From: Spirochaetaceae bacterium UBA4077 | GTDB lineage: Bacteria; Spirochaetota; Spirochaetia; Treponematales; Rectinemataceae | Assembly (NCBI GenBank): GCA_002383375.1 | Contig: DFYR01000016.1 | Coordinates: 1 to 12,688, forward strand | Length of the DNA: 12,688 bases | Direction: 5' to 3' | Part shown: positions 6,758 through 12,688 of the stretch, piece after piece | How the letters are laid out: each line of letters starts with the position of its first letter | Position numbering within the stretch: the stretch's first letter is position 1 | Notes under the pieces: model-generated | What the model was told of the DNA's origin: nothing | What the model saw: only the letters and a program-made list of their open reading frames with translations | Database searches by the model: none | Position numbers and translations under genes: made by a program

Positions 6758-7234
6758 ATGAAGACTCAGGATGACAGTCTCAAGATCGGCGAGCTCTCGT
6801 CGATGTTCGCTCTCACGGCGCGGACCATACGGTATTACGAGGAGCTGGGCCTCCTTAAGTCCAATGACAGGACCGAGGGCATCCACCGCCGCTATCCCGG
6901 CGTCAATATAGTCTACCTCAAGCGGATACAGCAGTTGAAGGGCTACGGATTGAGCCTGGGCGAGATAAAAGAATTTTTCGATCTGGTGGAGCGGGATCCC
7001 AGCGGCGAGAGCTGCAGGGCGCTGCTTCTGCAGACATATCAAAAGCTCATGGTTCTGGAAGAAGAAAAAATTTCGGAATCCAGAAAACGCCTGGCAGAGC
7101 TTCAAGATCAGACGGCATTATTGAAGGAGCTGGACAATTTTTTCTCCTGTCCAGGGCCTGAGTGTCTTGATTGTCCGGGTGGAGAGTTCTGCGGTGAATA
7201 CGGTCCGATCGGACCGTCCGGGGATGAACTATGA
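6758..7234 (+). CDS. MerR-family transcriptional regulator with a four-cysteine tail
   Basis: This 158-residue DNA-binding regulator begins with a MerR winged helix: 'LKIGELSSMFALTARTIRYY' (8-27), 'EELGLLK' (28-34), 'RRYPGVNIVYLKRIQQLK' (44-61) and 'GYGLSLGEIKEFF' (62-74). A helix (about 88-128), likely the dimerising coiled coil, follows. The C-terminal tail holds four cysteines (131, 136, 139, 145; spacing C-x4-C-x2-C-x5-C), which could bind a metal ion or an Fe-S cluster. The spacing resembles but is not the same as SoxR (C-x2-C-x-C-x5-C). ATG 6758 has only a weak GAGAG box. The stop overlaps the kinase start (ATGA), so both are one transcript, and the gene is divergent from the ABC operon. 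I infer that it controls both transcripts. The inducer is unknown; a sugar, redox or metal signal is possible. Confidence 0.87.
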   Translation: MKTQDDSLKIGELSSMFALTARTIRYYEELGLLKSNDRTEGIHRRYPGVNIVYLKRIQQLKGYGLSLGEIKEFFDLVERDPSGESCRALLLQTYQKLMVLEEEKISESRKRLAELQDQTALLKELDNFFSCPGPECLDCPGGEFCGEYGPIGPSGDEL

Positions 7235-8682
7235 TTCTCGCCATCGACATAGGCACTACCAGCGCTAAAGCGGCTTTGTTCAATCCCGACGGAAGCTGCC
7301 TGGCCCTTGAGCGGAGGAGTATCCAGGGACAGACAGGAGCCAACCCTCTGGAACAGGAGATCGATCCTAGGCAGTGGGGCTGGGCTTTGGAGGGACTCCT
7401 CGCAGCTCTTACTCAGGGTAGGACCGGCGGATTGAGAGACGTGCAGTGCATTGCAGTCTCAGGCAATGGACCGACGCTCTTTCCTGTGGACGCTAAGGGG
7501 TATCCGCTTTATAACGCCCTGACCTGGATGGACAGAAGGGCTTTCGATGAATCCAAGGAAGTGGAAGCCACGCTGGACAGGAAGCTCGATCCGGCTTATA
7601 ACCTGCCCAAAGCGCTCTGGTTTAAAAAAAACAAGGAAGCTGTCTACAAAGAAACCAGGCATTTCATGTCCTGCCCAGAATACATCTGCGCCCTGCTCAG
7701 CGGGCGCTGGGTAAGCTTTCTGCCCGCGCCGGGCTACGAAAAGATAATCTGGGACGATAAAAGCCTGGAGCTTTTAGGCTTAGACAAGGATAAGTTCCCT
7801 CCTTTTGTGCGCCTGGGCGAAATCGTGGGAGGAGTGAGCAGCAGGGCGGCCGCAGCGACGGGGCTGCCCGCGGGAACACCTGTGGTGGCCGGAGGGCCTG
7901 ATTTTATCGTCTCCCTCATAGGTACTGCGACAACCAGACCTCGGCGTGCCTGCAACCGCTCGGGAACATCGGAAGGCATAAACCTCTGCTGGGAAAAAGG
8001 CCTTAGGCGGCACAAGGGGTTACTCTACATGCCCCATGTCGTTGAACCCTATGAAAACATATCCGGCGTGATTTCTTCTTCTGGAAGAGCCCTATCCTGG
8101 TATATGGAGAACTTGAATCCTGCACCTATAGATCAGGGGGAGTTCTTCGGCCTGGCTGCGAAGGCTGCCCCGGGAGCCGATTCGCTGCTGTTTCTTCCCT
8201 ATTTAGCAGGTGAGCGCGCCCCTATCTGGAATCCCCAGGCCAGGGCCTGCTTCATCGGCCTGTCGCTCCGCCATGGCCGAGCCGAGATGGCCAGGGCAGT
8301 GGTTGAATCCATCGGCTTTGCCATGAGGGATGTTATGGAAGTGATGGCCTCCACGGGAGCCCGGGTCGAGGAGCTCAGGGTGACTGGCCAGCCTTCCGGC
8401 AATGCCATGCTTAACCGGATAAAAGCCGACATCACTCAGGTGCCGATCAAGGTTCCCGAGTTTAGGGAAGCCGAGCTTTTGGGCGACCTCTGTGTGGCGC
8501 TGACAGCCCTCGGACAGTTCCCCGATCTAGCTGCTGCGGCGGAAAATCTGGTAGGCTTAGGCGAGTGCTACGAGCCTGATGTATCTAAAAAGATTCTCTA
8601 TGATGAGCTTTTCGCACTCTACAGAGATAGCTATCGATCCCTGGAAGCAGTTTTTGCCGGCTTGTCGGAGCTGCCCCGGTAG
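7231..8682 (+). CDS. FGGY-family carbohydrate kinase (xylulokinase-like)
   Basis: This 483-residue cytosolic kinase phosphorylates a sugar or sugar alcohol with ATP. It has the two actin-like halves of the FGGY family: phosphate-1 loop 'DIGTTSAK' (6-13), the substrate-side 'TWMDRR' (98-103), 'YNLPKALWFKKNK' (123-135) at the FGGY signature-1 position, 'GGPDF' (221-225) with the likely catalytic base Asp224, 'GTSEGIN' (245-251), 'FLPYLAGERAPIWNP' (321-335), and an adenine-side 'VTGQPSGNAMLNRIKADI' (384-401). That last segment replaces the usual GG-x-S/A-K segment with GQPSGN. The length is normal for the family. It overlaps merR by 4 nt and probably relies on coupling, with a GGGGA box nearby. 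The substrate cannot be assigned; xylulose, ribulose or a polyol are all possible. I infer that it acts on material brought in by, or released from the cargo of, the divergent importer. Confidence 0.87.
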   Translation: MILAIDIGTTSAKAALFNPDGSCLALERRSIQGQTGANPLEQEIDPRQWGWALEGLLAALTQGRTGGLRDVQCIAVSGNGPTLFPVDAKGYPLYNALTWMDRRAFDESKEVEATLDRKLDPAYNLPKALWFKKNKEAVYKETRHFMSCPEYICALLSGRWVSFLPAPGYEKIIWDDKSLELLGLDKDKFPPFVRLGEIVGGVSSRAAAATGLPAGTPVVAGGPDFIVSLIGTATTRPRRACNRSGTSEGINLCWEKGLRRHKGLLYMPHVVEPYENISGVISSSGRALSWYMENLNPAPIDQGEFFGLAAKAAPGADSLLFLPYLAGERAPIWNPQARACFIGLSLRHGRAEMARAVVESIGFAMRDVMEVMASTGARVEELRVTGQPSGNAMLNRIKADITQVPIKVPEFREAELLGDLCVALTALGQFPDLAAAAENLVGLGECYEPDVSKKILYDELFALYRDSYRSLEAVFAGLSELPR

Positions 8683-8962
8683 TCATCTGCTTTGGTGGTC
8701 ATCTACCTCCCAGGTAGCCGCCCTGGGCGCGGAATGGTCCAATGCGCTGCGCATGAACTTCGGTATGCAGGAAAAGGTCAAGCAGCGCTTTGATTAGGAG
8801 GGAATCGAGATTCCATTATCCCAGAGAAATGTGCATCATAGTAAGGAATGAAACAAAAGCCCGGCTTGACTGAAAGCCGTTTGCGGATTTAAGGTTGGCC
8901 GGAGAAGCATAAGGTTTTATTGCAGAGCATCCCTTTAGGTGAATAAGTTTGAGGAGGAAATA
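8683..8962 (+). other. Intergenic stretch with a possible gene remnant and weak signals
   Basis: This 280-nt gap separates the kinase from pduL. Up to a TAG at 8795-8797, one frame reads smoothly as '...AALGAEWSNALRMNFG' then 'MQEKVKQRFD', with codon use like the neighbours but no start of its own. It may be the C-terminal relic of a lost gene or a chance frame; I do not recognise it. Nearby are a GGAAT-CGAG-ATTCC hairpin (8801-8814) and a 6-bp stem CGGCTT/AAGCCG (8862-8867 with 8874-8879) followed by only three Ts. A promoter-like pair, TTGACT (8866-8871) and TTTAAG (8888-8893) spaced by 16 bp, lies 70 nt before the pduL ATG and overlaps that stem. None of these is strong. Confidence 0.3.
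8953..8957 (+). promoter_or_regulatory. Ribosome binding site that fixes the pduL start
   Basis: A GGAGG box lies five bases before the ATG at 8963. It falls inside the in-frame extension that could start at GTG 8939, so the ATG is preferred and the extension is most likely untranslated leader. Confidence 0.75.
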
Positions 8963-9544
8963 ATGCCCGAGACCAAGGTACTGATCAATTTATCCAACCG
9001 CCATGTGCACGTGAGCAGGGAAGATCTGGATATCCTGTTCGGCAAAGGCTATCAGCTCACCAAGGCCAAGGATCTTACCCAGCCGGGGCAATTCGCCTGT
9101 GCCGAAACAGTCACAATCAAGGGTCCTAAGAGTGCCTTCGAGAACGTGAGAATTCTCGGGCCGGAGCGCAAGGAAACCCAGTGCGAGATCCTGGCCAGCG
9201 ACCAGTTCAAGCTGGGCGTACCCGGTTGCCCTGTTCGCGAGTCGGGCCAGCTGGAAGGCAGCGCAGGTTTCGAGATCATCGGGCCTGCCGGGTCCATCAA
9301 GAAAGACAAGGGGCTTATCATCGCTGTGCGCCACATCCACTTCAGCCTCGCCGACGCCCAGCGCTACGACGTTAAGGACAAGGAAGTGGTGAGTCTCAAG
9401 GCCGGAGACAAGCGGGGCGCCATATTCCTCAATGTGGTATGCCGGGTGCATCCCAGCTATACGCTGGAGTGCCACCTGGATTTCGACGAGGGCAATGCCG
9501 TGGGCATCGGCAACGGGAGCTTGGGCGAGATAATCAAAGCCTAG
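8963..9544 (+). CDS. pduL: PduL-type phosphate acyltransferase (phosphotransacylase)
   Basis: This 193-residue PduL-family enzyme moves an acyl group between CoA and phosphate (acetyl- or propanoyl-CoA + Pi to acyl-phosphate + CoA), which with an acyl kinase yields ATP. It is unrelated to Pta. It shows the family's duplicated beta-barrel pattern and zinc-binding motifs: 'NRHVHVS' (12-18), 'CAETV' with Glu48, 'RHIHFS' (123-128) and His171 in 'ECHLDFDEGNA'. The protein begins directly with the catalytic domain (MPETKVLINLSNRHVHVS). It lacks the N-terminal targeting helix of microcompartment PduLs, and no shell protein or diol/ethanolamine gene is in the window, so a cytosolic, Pta-like energy role is most likely. 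It is the first gene of a probable operon, with the UPRT-like gene 7 nt downstream. Acyl preference cannot be read from sequence. Confidence 0.9.
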   Translation: MPETKVLINLSNRHVHVSREDLDILFGKGYQLTKAKDLTQPGQFACAETVTIKGPKSAFENVRILGPERKETQCEILASDQFKLGVPGCPVRESGQLEGSAGFEIIGPAGSIKKDKGLIIAVRHIHFSLADAQRYDVKDKEVVSLKAGDKRGAIFLNVVCRVHPSYTLECHLDFDEGNAVGIGNGSLGEIIKA

Positions 9545-9551
9545 GTCCGTA

Positions 9552-10616
9552 ATGAGCAAAATAATACTCAAGGCTAAGGACCTGGACGGATATCTGACCG
9601 CCTCGGACAACGACTATCTTGGAAGGATGGACAGCCTGTACAGGCAAGCAATGGTCTCCTTCAATATCCTGAGCACATCCCGATCTGATTTCGAGCTGAA
9701 AAGGGAGGAAGACTCCCTTATCGATCTCTACAATACCATGGGAGCCCTGATGCAGGAACTCTGTGCCGCGGAACCGAGGATACAGGTCTATTCCTTTATC
9801 ACTCCCCAGGAGAACCATGGAGAGGCTTCGCGGCTCATCGCCAAACTGAGAGACTCAAGCACGGGAAGGCAGGAATTCGTCTACTATACCCAGCGCGCTT
9901 TCGAACTCCTCTTCAACCTCACGTTTGCCGGTGTGGGCAGACCGAAAAAGAACTATCTTATAGTCAAGACTCCTGTGGGTATCCCGGTTCAAAACTACGC
10001 GGTACATAAGATTCCGGACATTGACGATCAGCTGGCGGATACGGTGATGTGCGTCATGCTCCGAGGAGCCTTATTGCCTTCGATGATAATATCCAAGGAG
10101 ATTCAGGAGTATTCATCATCGGGCTACCTGACACCCTTTGCGCTCTTTAAGATAAAGAGGGACGATTCCAAGAGCGAAAACACCATGGAGTACATCTTGG
10201 ATCTGGACCGCTCCTACTTCAAGCTGGAAGAACTGGACGGAAAAAACCTGGTTTTCGCCGATCCCATGAACGCCACCGGAGGATCCCTGGTGACGATCGT
10301 TAAATACCTTCTGGAGCAGGGAGTAAGACCAAAATCGGTCAAATTCCTGAATGTGATATCGGCATTGAAGGGAAGCCTCCGCATCGTGAGGGCCATCGAA
10401 AACGTGACGGTCTACACTCTGTGGATGGACCCTGTGCTCAACGAGCGGGCCTACATCATGCCCGGCTTAGGCGATGCCGGCGACAGGATCAATGGCGTCG
10501 ATGAGGAAAACGATTCGAGGGACATGCTGCGGCTTGTTTCGGATTACGGGACCAATATCACAGGCCTGTACCGATCCCAGCTAAGGGTCATCGAACAAAC
10601 GGTTCTGCAGCATTAG
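9552..10616 (+). CDS. Enlarged uracil phosphoribosyltransferase-like protein
   Basis: This 354-residue soluble protein has a C-terminal two-thirds that follows the UPRT fold (uracil + PRPP to UMP + PPi). Residues 92-122 resemble the UPRT 'L-x-x-x-R-D/E-x-x-T/S...F-R' N-terminal helix; 165-178 ('VMCVMLRGALLPSM') is the place of VPILRAGLGM. The PRPP loop is 'FADPMNATGGS' (235-245), and 'LNERAYIMPGLGDAGDR' (296-312) matches the uracil-binding YIIPGLGDAGD almost exactly. Ordinary UPRT is about 209 residues. Here about 80 unassigned N-terminal residues and 30 C-terminal residues are added, and the RAGL motif is altered to RGAL. It may be a true UPRT, a divergent phosphoribosyltransferase or a regulator. 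It sits 7 nt after pduL and 12 nt before the NudC-like gene, with a weak AGG box before ATG 9552. Confidence 0.82.
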   Translation: MSKIILKAKDLDGYLTASDNDYLGRMDSLYRQAMVSFNILSTSRSDFELKREEDSLIDLYNTMGALMQELCAAEPRIQVYSFITPQENHGEASRLIAKLRDSSTGRQEFVYYTQRAFELLFNLTFAGVGRPKKNYLIVKTPVGIPVQNYAVHKIPDIDDQLADTVMCVMLRGALLPSMIISKEIQEYSSSGYLTPFALFKIKRDDSKSENTMEYILDLDRSYFKLEELDGKNLVFADPMNATGGSLVTIVKYLLEQGVRPKSVKFLNVISALKGSLRIVRAIENVTVYTLWMDPVLNERAYIMPGLGDAGDRINGVDEENDSRDMLRLVSDYGTNITGLYRSQLRVIEQTVLQH

Positions 10617-10628
10617 GAAATCAGAATT

Positions 10629-11483
10629 ATGAGTCCTCCGATTACGCCAGGCGCCTGCGCCTTGTTTTCAGGCCTGGATATTCTGCTCCCCCGAAAAGAA
10701 CTCTCCGCTGGAGAGGAATTGCCGCTTTTTTCACTAAGATCCGAGCGCAGCGTGGAGTTCCCCGGCGGCCTTGAGCGGGAAGAACTCAATACCGACCTGC
10801 GAATAGCCAGCTTCGATTTCGAAGGGGCTACCTACGCCAGTGCCGAACTGGAGGACGAGCGGACTGCGCACTGTAGCCGCTGCAGTAGACTTCCTCTACG
10901 CCAGTTCATCGGCTCCACCTCCCAGCGTACTGCCGCCTTCGTGCTTAAAGCCAAGGCCTTCTCTCACTGGGCATACCAGACCAGGCACTGCTCCTTCTGC
11001 GGCACGGCCCTGGTTCAGGGTAAAAACTTGGAAGACGCCCGGGCTAGGGTCTGTCCGGCCTGCTCACGGGTATATTTCCCCCGAATTTCGCCGGCGGTGA
11101 TCGTGCTGGTGAACAAGGGCGAAAAAATCCTTTTGGCCCACAATGCTAAAATGCCCAAGGGCAGGCACGGCCTTATCGCCGGATTCGTCGATCCAGGCGA
11201 GACCCTGGAAGAGACGGTCAGGCGGGAGGTGATGGAGGAGGCGGGCATCGAGATCCATGAGCCACGCTATATCCGCTCCCAGCCTTGGCCTTTCCCCGAC
11301 TCGCTGATGTTTGCCTTCGAAGCGGATTACAAATCAGGGGAAGTAAGACCAGACGGGGCTGAAATCGACAACCTGGGTTGGTATGGCATCGACGAGCTGC
11401 CGGAGATCCCTCCCCCTGGCTCGGTCGCCCGCTCTCTCATAGAGGGATTCATAGAACGTCGCACGGCTAGGGGCTGCAGCTAA
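10629..11483 (+). CDS. nudC: NADH pyrophosphatase (NudC-type Nudix hydrolase)
   Basis: This 284-residue cytosolic Nudix enzyme splits NAD(H) to NMN(H) + AMP; family members also remove NAD caps from RNA 5' ends. Domains in order: a variable N-terminal domain (1-110); a zinc ribbon with Cys121, Cys124, Cys142 and Cys145; the Nudix box at 185-207 (Gly185, Glu191, Arg198-Arg199-Glu200, Glu203-Glu204, Gly206); and 'SQPWPFPDS' (217-225), the NudC hallmark that separates it from other Nudix enzymes. An additional CxxC (Cys82, Cys85, 'HCSRCSR') lies before the ribbon. The length is close to E. coli NudC (257) plus a modest extension. ATG 10629 follows the UPRT-like stop by 12 nt, with an AGGAA box overlapping that stop, so it belongs to the same operon. 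Confidence 0.92.
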   Translation: MSPPITPGACALFSGLDILLPRKELSAGEELPLFSLRSERSVEFPGGLEREELNTDLRIASFDFEGATYASAELEDERTAHCSRCSRLPLRQFIGSTSQRTAAFVLKAKAFSHWAYQTRHCSFCGTALVQGKNLEDARARVCPACSRVYFPRISPAVIVLVNKGEKILLAHNAKMPKGRHGLIAGFVDPGETLEETVRREVMEEAGIEIHEPRYIRSQPWPFPDSLMFAFEADYKSGEVRPDGAEIDNLGWYGIDELPEIPPPGSVARSLIEGFIERRTARGCS

Positions 11484-11607
11484 ATTACGTTTCAGTCTCA
11501 CGACCTTCCAGAATACCACGTAGGTCCTCGGACGGACATCTCGCGTTTCAGACCCCCCTTGCCTTATCTGTATTCTGACCCTACCATTCCCCGGTAAGGA
11601 GCACCGT

Positions 11608-12688
11608 ATGGACTTTTCGTGGAAAATGTTTATAGACGCTGGACTTATTTCGACGGCTCTGGTACTAGCCACCTTCATTCGCGCCAAAGTTCGGTTCTTC
11701 CAGCGCTTTTTGATTCCAAACGCGCTCACCGCCGGATTTATTCTTCTGCCTATATATAATTATCTGCTGCCGGCCATAGGATATGCCGGCAACGGCTTAG
11801 GTGACCTGGTATACCATCTTTTGAATATTTCATTCATCTCCATGTCCTTAAGATCCTCGCCGCCGAAGGTGAAGGGGCACAAGGGCGGCGGCGTCCTCGG
11901 CATGTCCACGGGCATTCTTATGGGTTATGCAACCCAAGCCCTTCTCGGTCTGGCTCTGACGCTTCTCTTCCTCCCCAAGGTGCATCCTGCCATAGGACTG
12001 CATCTGCCCCTTGGCTTCGCTCTGGGACCGGGACAAGCGTACGCGATTGGCAAGGGCTGGGAATCCATGGGCTTCGTGGGGGGAGCTTCGGTGGGATTGA
12101 CCTTTGCCGCCCTGGGGTACATCTGGGCTTGTTTCGGCGGGGTGGTGCTCATAAACATGGGGATTCGCAGGGGATGGGTGAGCCCCGAGATGCTCGCCTT
12201 CATGAAGGATAAGGACCTTTTAAGCGGCGTCGTCGGTAGGGACAGGCCAAAAGCTTCTGGAGGCCGCATGACCACCGATTCGGAGGCCATCGATTCATTG
12301 AGCTTTCATGTGGCCATCGTCTGCGTCGTATACTTCCTCTCCTTCCTTCTGCTCAAAGGATTGAGCTTCCTGTTAGGATTCGCCGGTTCTATCGGCACGG
12401 AGCTCGCGACCAATCTCTGGGGGATCAATTTCATCTTCTCAGCTATTTGCGCCATCGTGACACGGCGGATAGTCGACCTGCTCAAGCTGGGCTATGTCTT
12501 GGACGATGACACCCTCACAAGGGTTTCGGGTTTCTCGGTGGATTTCATGGTGGCGGGAGCATTGGCCGCCATATCCTTGGTCTTCGTGGGTCAATACTGG
12601 CTGCCTATCCTCGTCATCTCGTCGATCGGCGGGATCATGATCAGCATCACGGTTCCATGGATGAGTTCGCGCATGTTCAACGATTACC
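11608..12688 (+). CDS. GltS-like sodium symporter (ESS family), cut by window edge
   Basis: An open frame of 360 codons runs off the right end without a stop. The protein is strongly hydrophobic with about ten membrane segments visible and resembles the Na+/glutamate symporter (GltS/ESS) family. Family-like features: 'RFLIPNALTAGF' (33-44), 'ISMSLRS' (76-82), the re-entrant-loop-like 'LGFALGPGQAYAIGKGW' (135-151), a polar cytosolic loop (about 190-228) and a second repeat with 'GFSVDFMVAGALAAI' (308-322). It lacks a signal peptide, as expected. ATG 11608 has a TAAGGAG box six to twelve bases upstream. It begins 124 nt after the NudC-like stop, so it may share the operon or have its own promoter. 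The substrate could be glutamate or another carboxylate; GPGQAY-type members are a branch away from E. coli GltS. Confidence 0.82.
   Translation, partial: MDFSWKMFIDAGLISTALVLATFIRAKVRFFQRFLIPNALTAGFILLPIYNYLLPAIGYAGNGLGDLVYHLLNISFISMSLRSSPPKVKGHKGGGVLGMSTGILMGYATQALLGLALTLLFLPKVHPAIGLHLPLGFALGPGQAYAIGKGWESMGFVGGASVGLTFAALGYIWACFGGVVLINMGIRRGWVSPEMLAFMKDKDLLSGVVGRDRPKASGGRMTTDSEAIDSLSFHVAIVCVVYFLSFLLLKGLSFLLGFAGSIGTELATNLWGINFIFSAICAIVTRRIVDLLKLGYVLDDDTLTRVSGFSVDFMVAGALAAISLVFVGQYWLPILVISSIGGIMISITVPWMSSRMFNDY

Noticed and set aside
8990..9610. Minus-strand open frame of 206 codons opposite pduL
   Set aside because: It is the antisense shadow of a well-supported pduL gene and shows no recognisable domain.
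11559..11587. Promoter-like pair TTGCCT (11559-11564) and TACCAT (11582-11587), 17 bp apart, before the GltS-like gene
   Set aside because: The match is modest and would leave a leader of only about 14 nt overlapping the ribosome binding site; not strong enough to list as a feature.

Overview
The window looks like ordinary chromosome from a diderm bacterium with moderately high GC. My best guess is a spirochaete (Treponema/Spirochaeta-like). The reasons are the BMP-type nucleoside ABC operon, a substrate-binding protein with a plain Sec signal and no lipobox (so free in a periplasm), a PduL phosphotransacylase outside any microcompartment operon, an enlarged UPRT-like protein, and a GPGQAY-type GltS relative. 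This placement is inference and has only moderate support. I see no rRNA, tRNA, CRISPR array, insertion sequence or phage gene, and no gene-free stretch longer than 300 bases.

Layout. (1) 1-1142, minus strand: the N-terminal part of recO (cut by the left edge) preceded by a rhomboid protease gene, 20 nt apart. (2) 1315-1941, plus strand: a HAD pyrimidine-5'-nucleotidase-like hydrolase, divergent from the rhomboid gene. (3) 1966-2093: eight tandem copies of a 16-bp unit between two convergent genes. (4) 6637 down to 2106, minus strand: a complete four-gene BMP/nucleoside-type ABC importer (binding protein, double ATPase, two permeases), with 8- and 4-nt overlaps in its last two junctions. (5) 6638-6757: a divergent control region with a good minus-strand promoter and a cluster of three ACGT cores. 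(6) 6758-8682, plus strand: a MerR-family regulator with a four-cysteine tail, overlapping by 4 nt an FGGY carbohydrate kinase. (7) 8963 to the right edge, plus strand: PduL-type phosphotransacylase, enlarged uracil-phosphoribosyltransferase-like protein, NudC-type NADH pyrophosphatase, then a GltS-like sodium symporter cut by the right edge.

How it may fit together. The importer, the MerR regulator and the FGGY kinase share one control region, so a plausible (inferred) unit is regulated uptake of a nucleoside or sugar followed by phosphorylation of a sugar. Nearby genes act on nucleobases, nucleotides and pyrophosphate-containing cofactors (HAD nucleotidase, UPRT-like, NudC), so the neighbourhood has a salvage/energy flavour: base + PRPP to nucleotide, NAD(H) cleavage, and acyl-phosphate/acyl-CoA exchange by PduL. 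The most interesting points are the cysteine-tailed MerR regulator with its putative operator, the enlarged UPRT-like protein in an operon with PduL and NudC, and the 16-bp repeat array.
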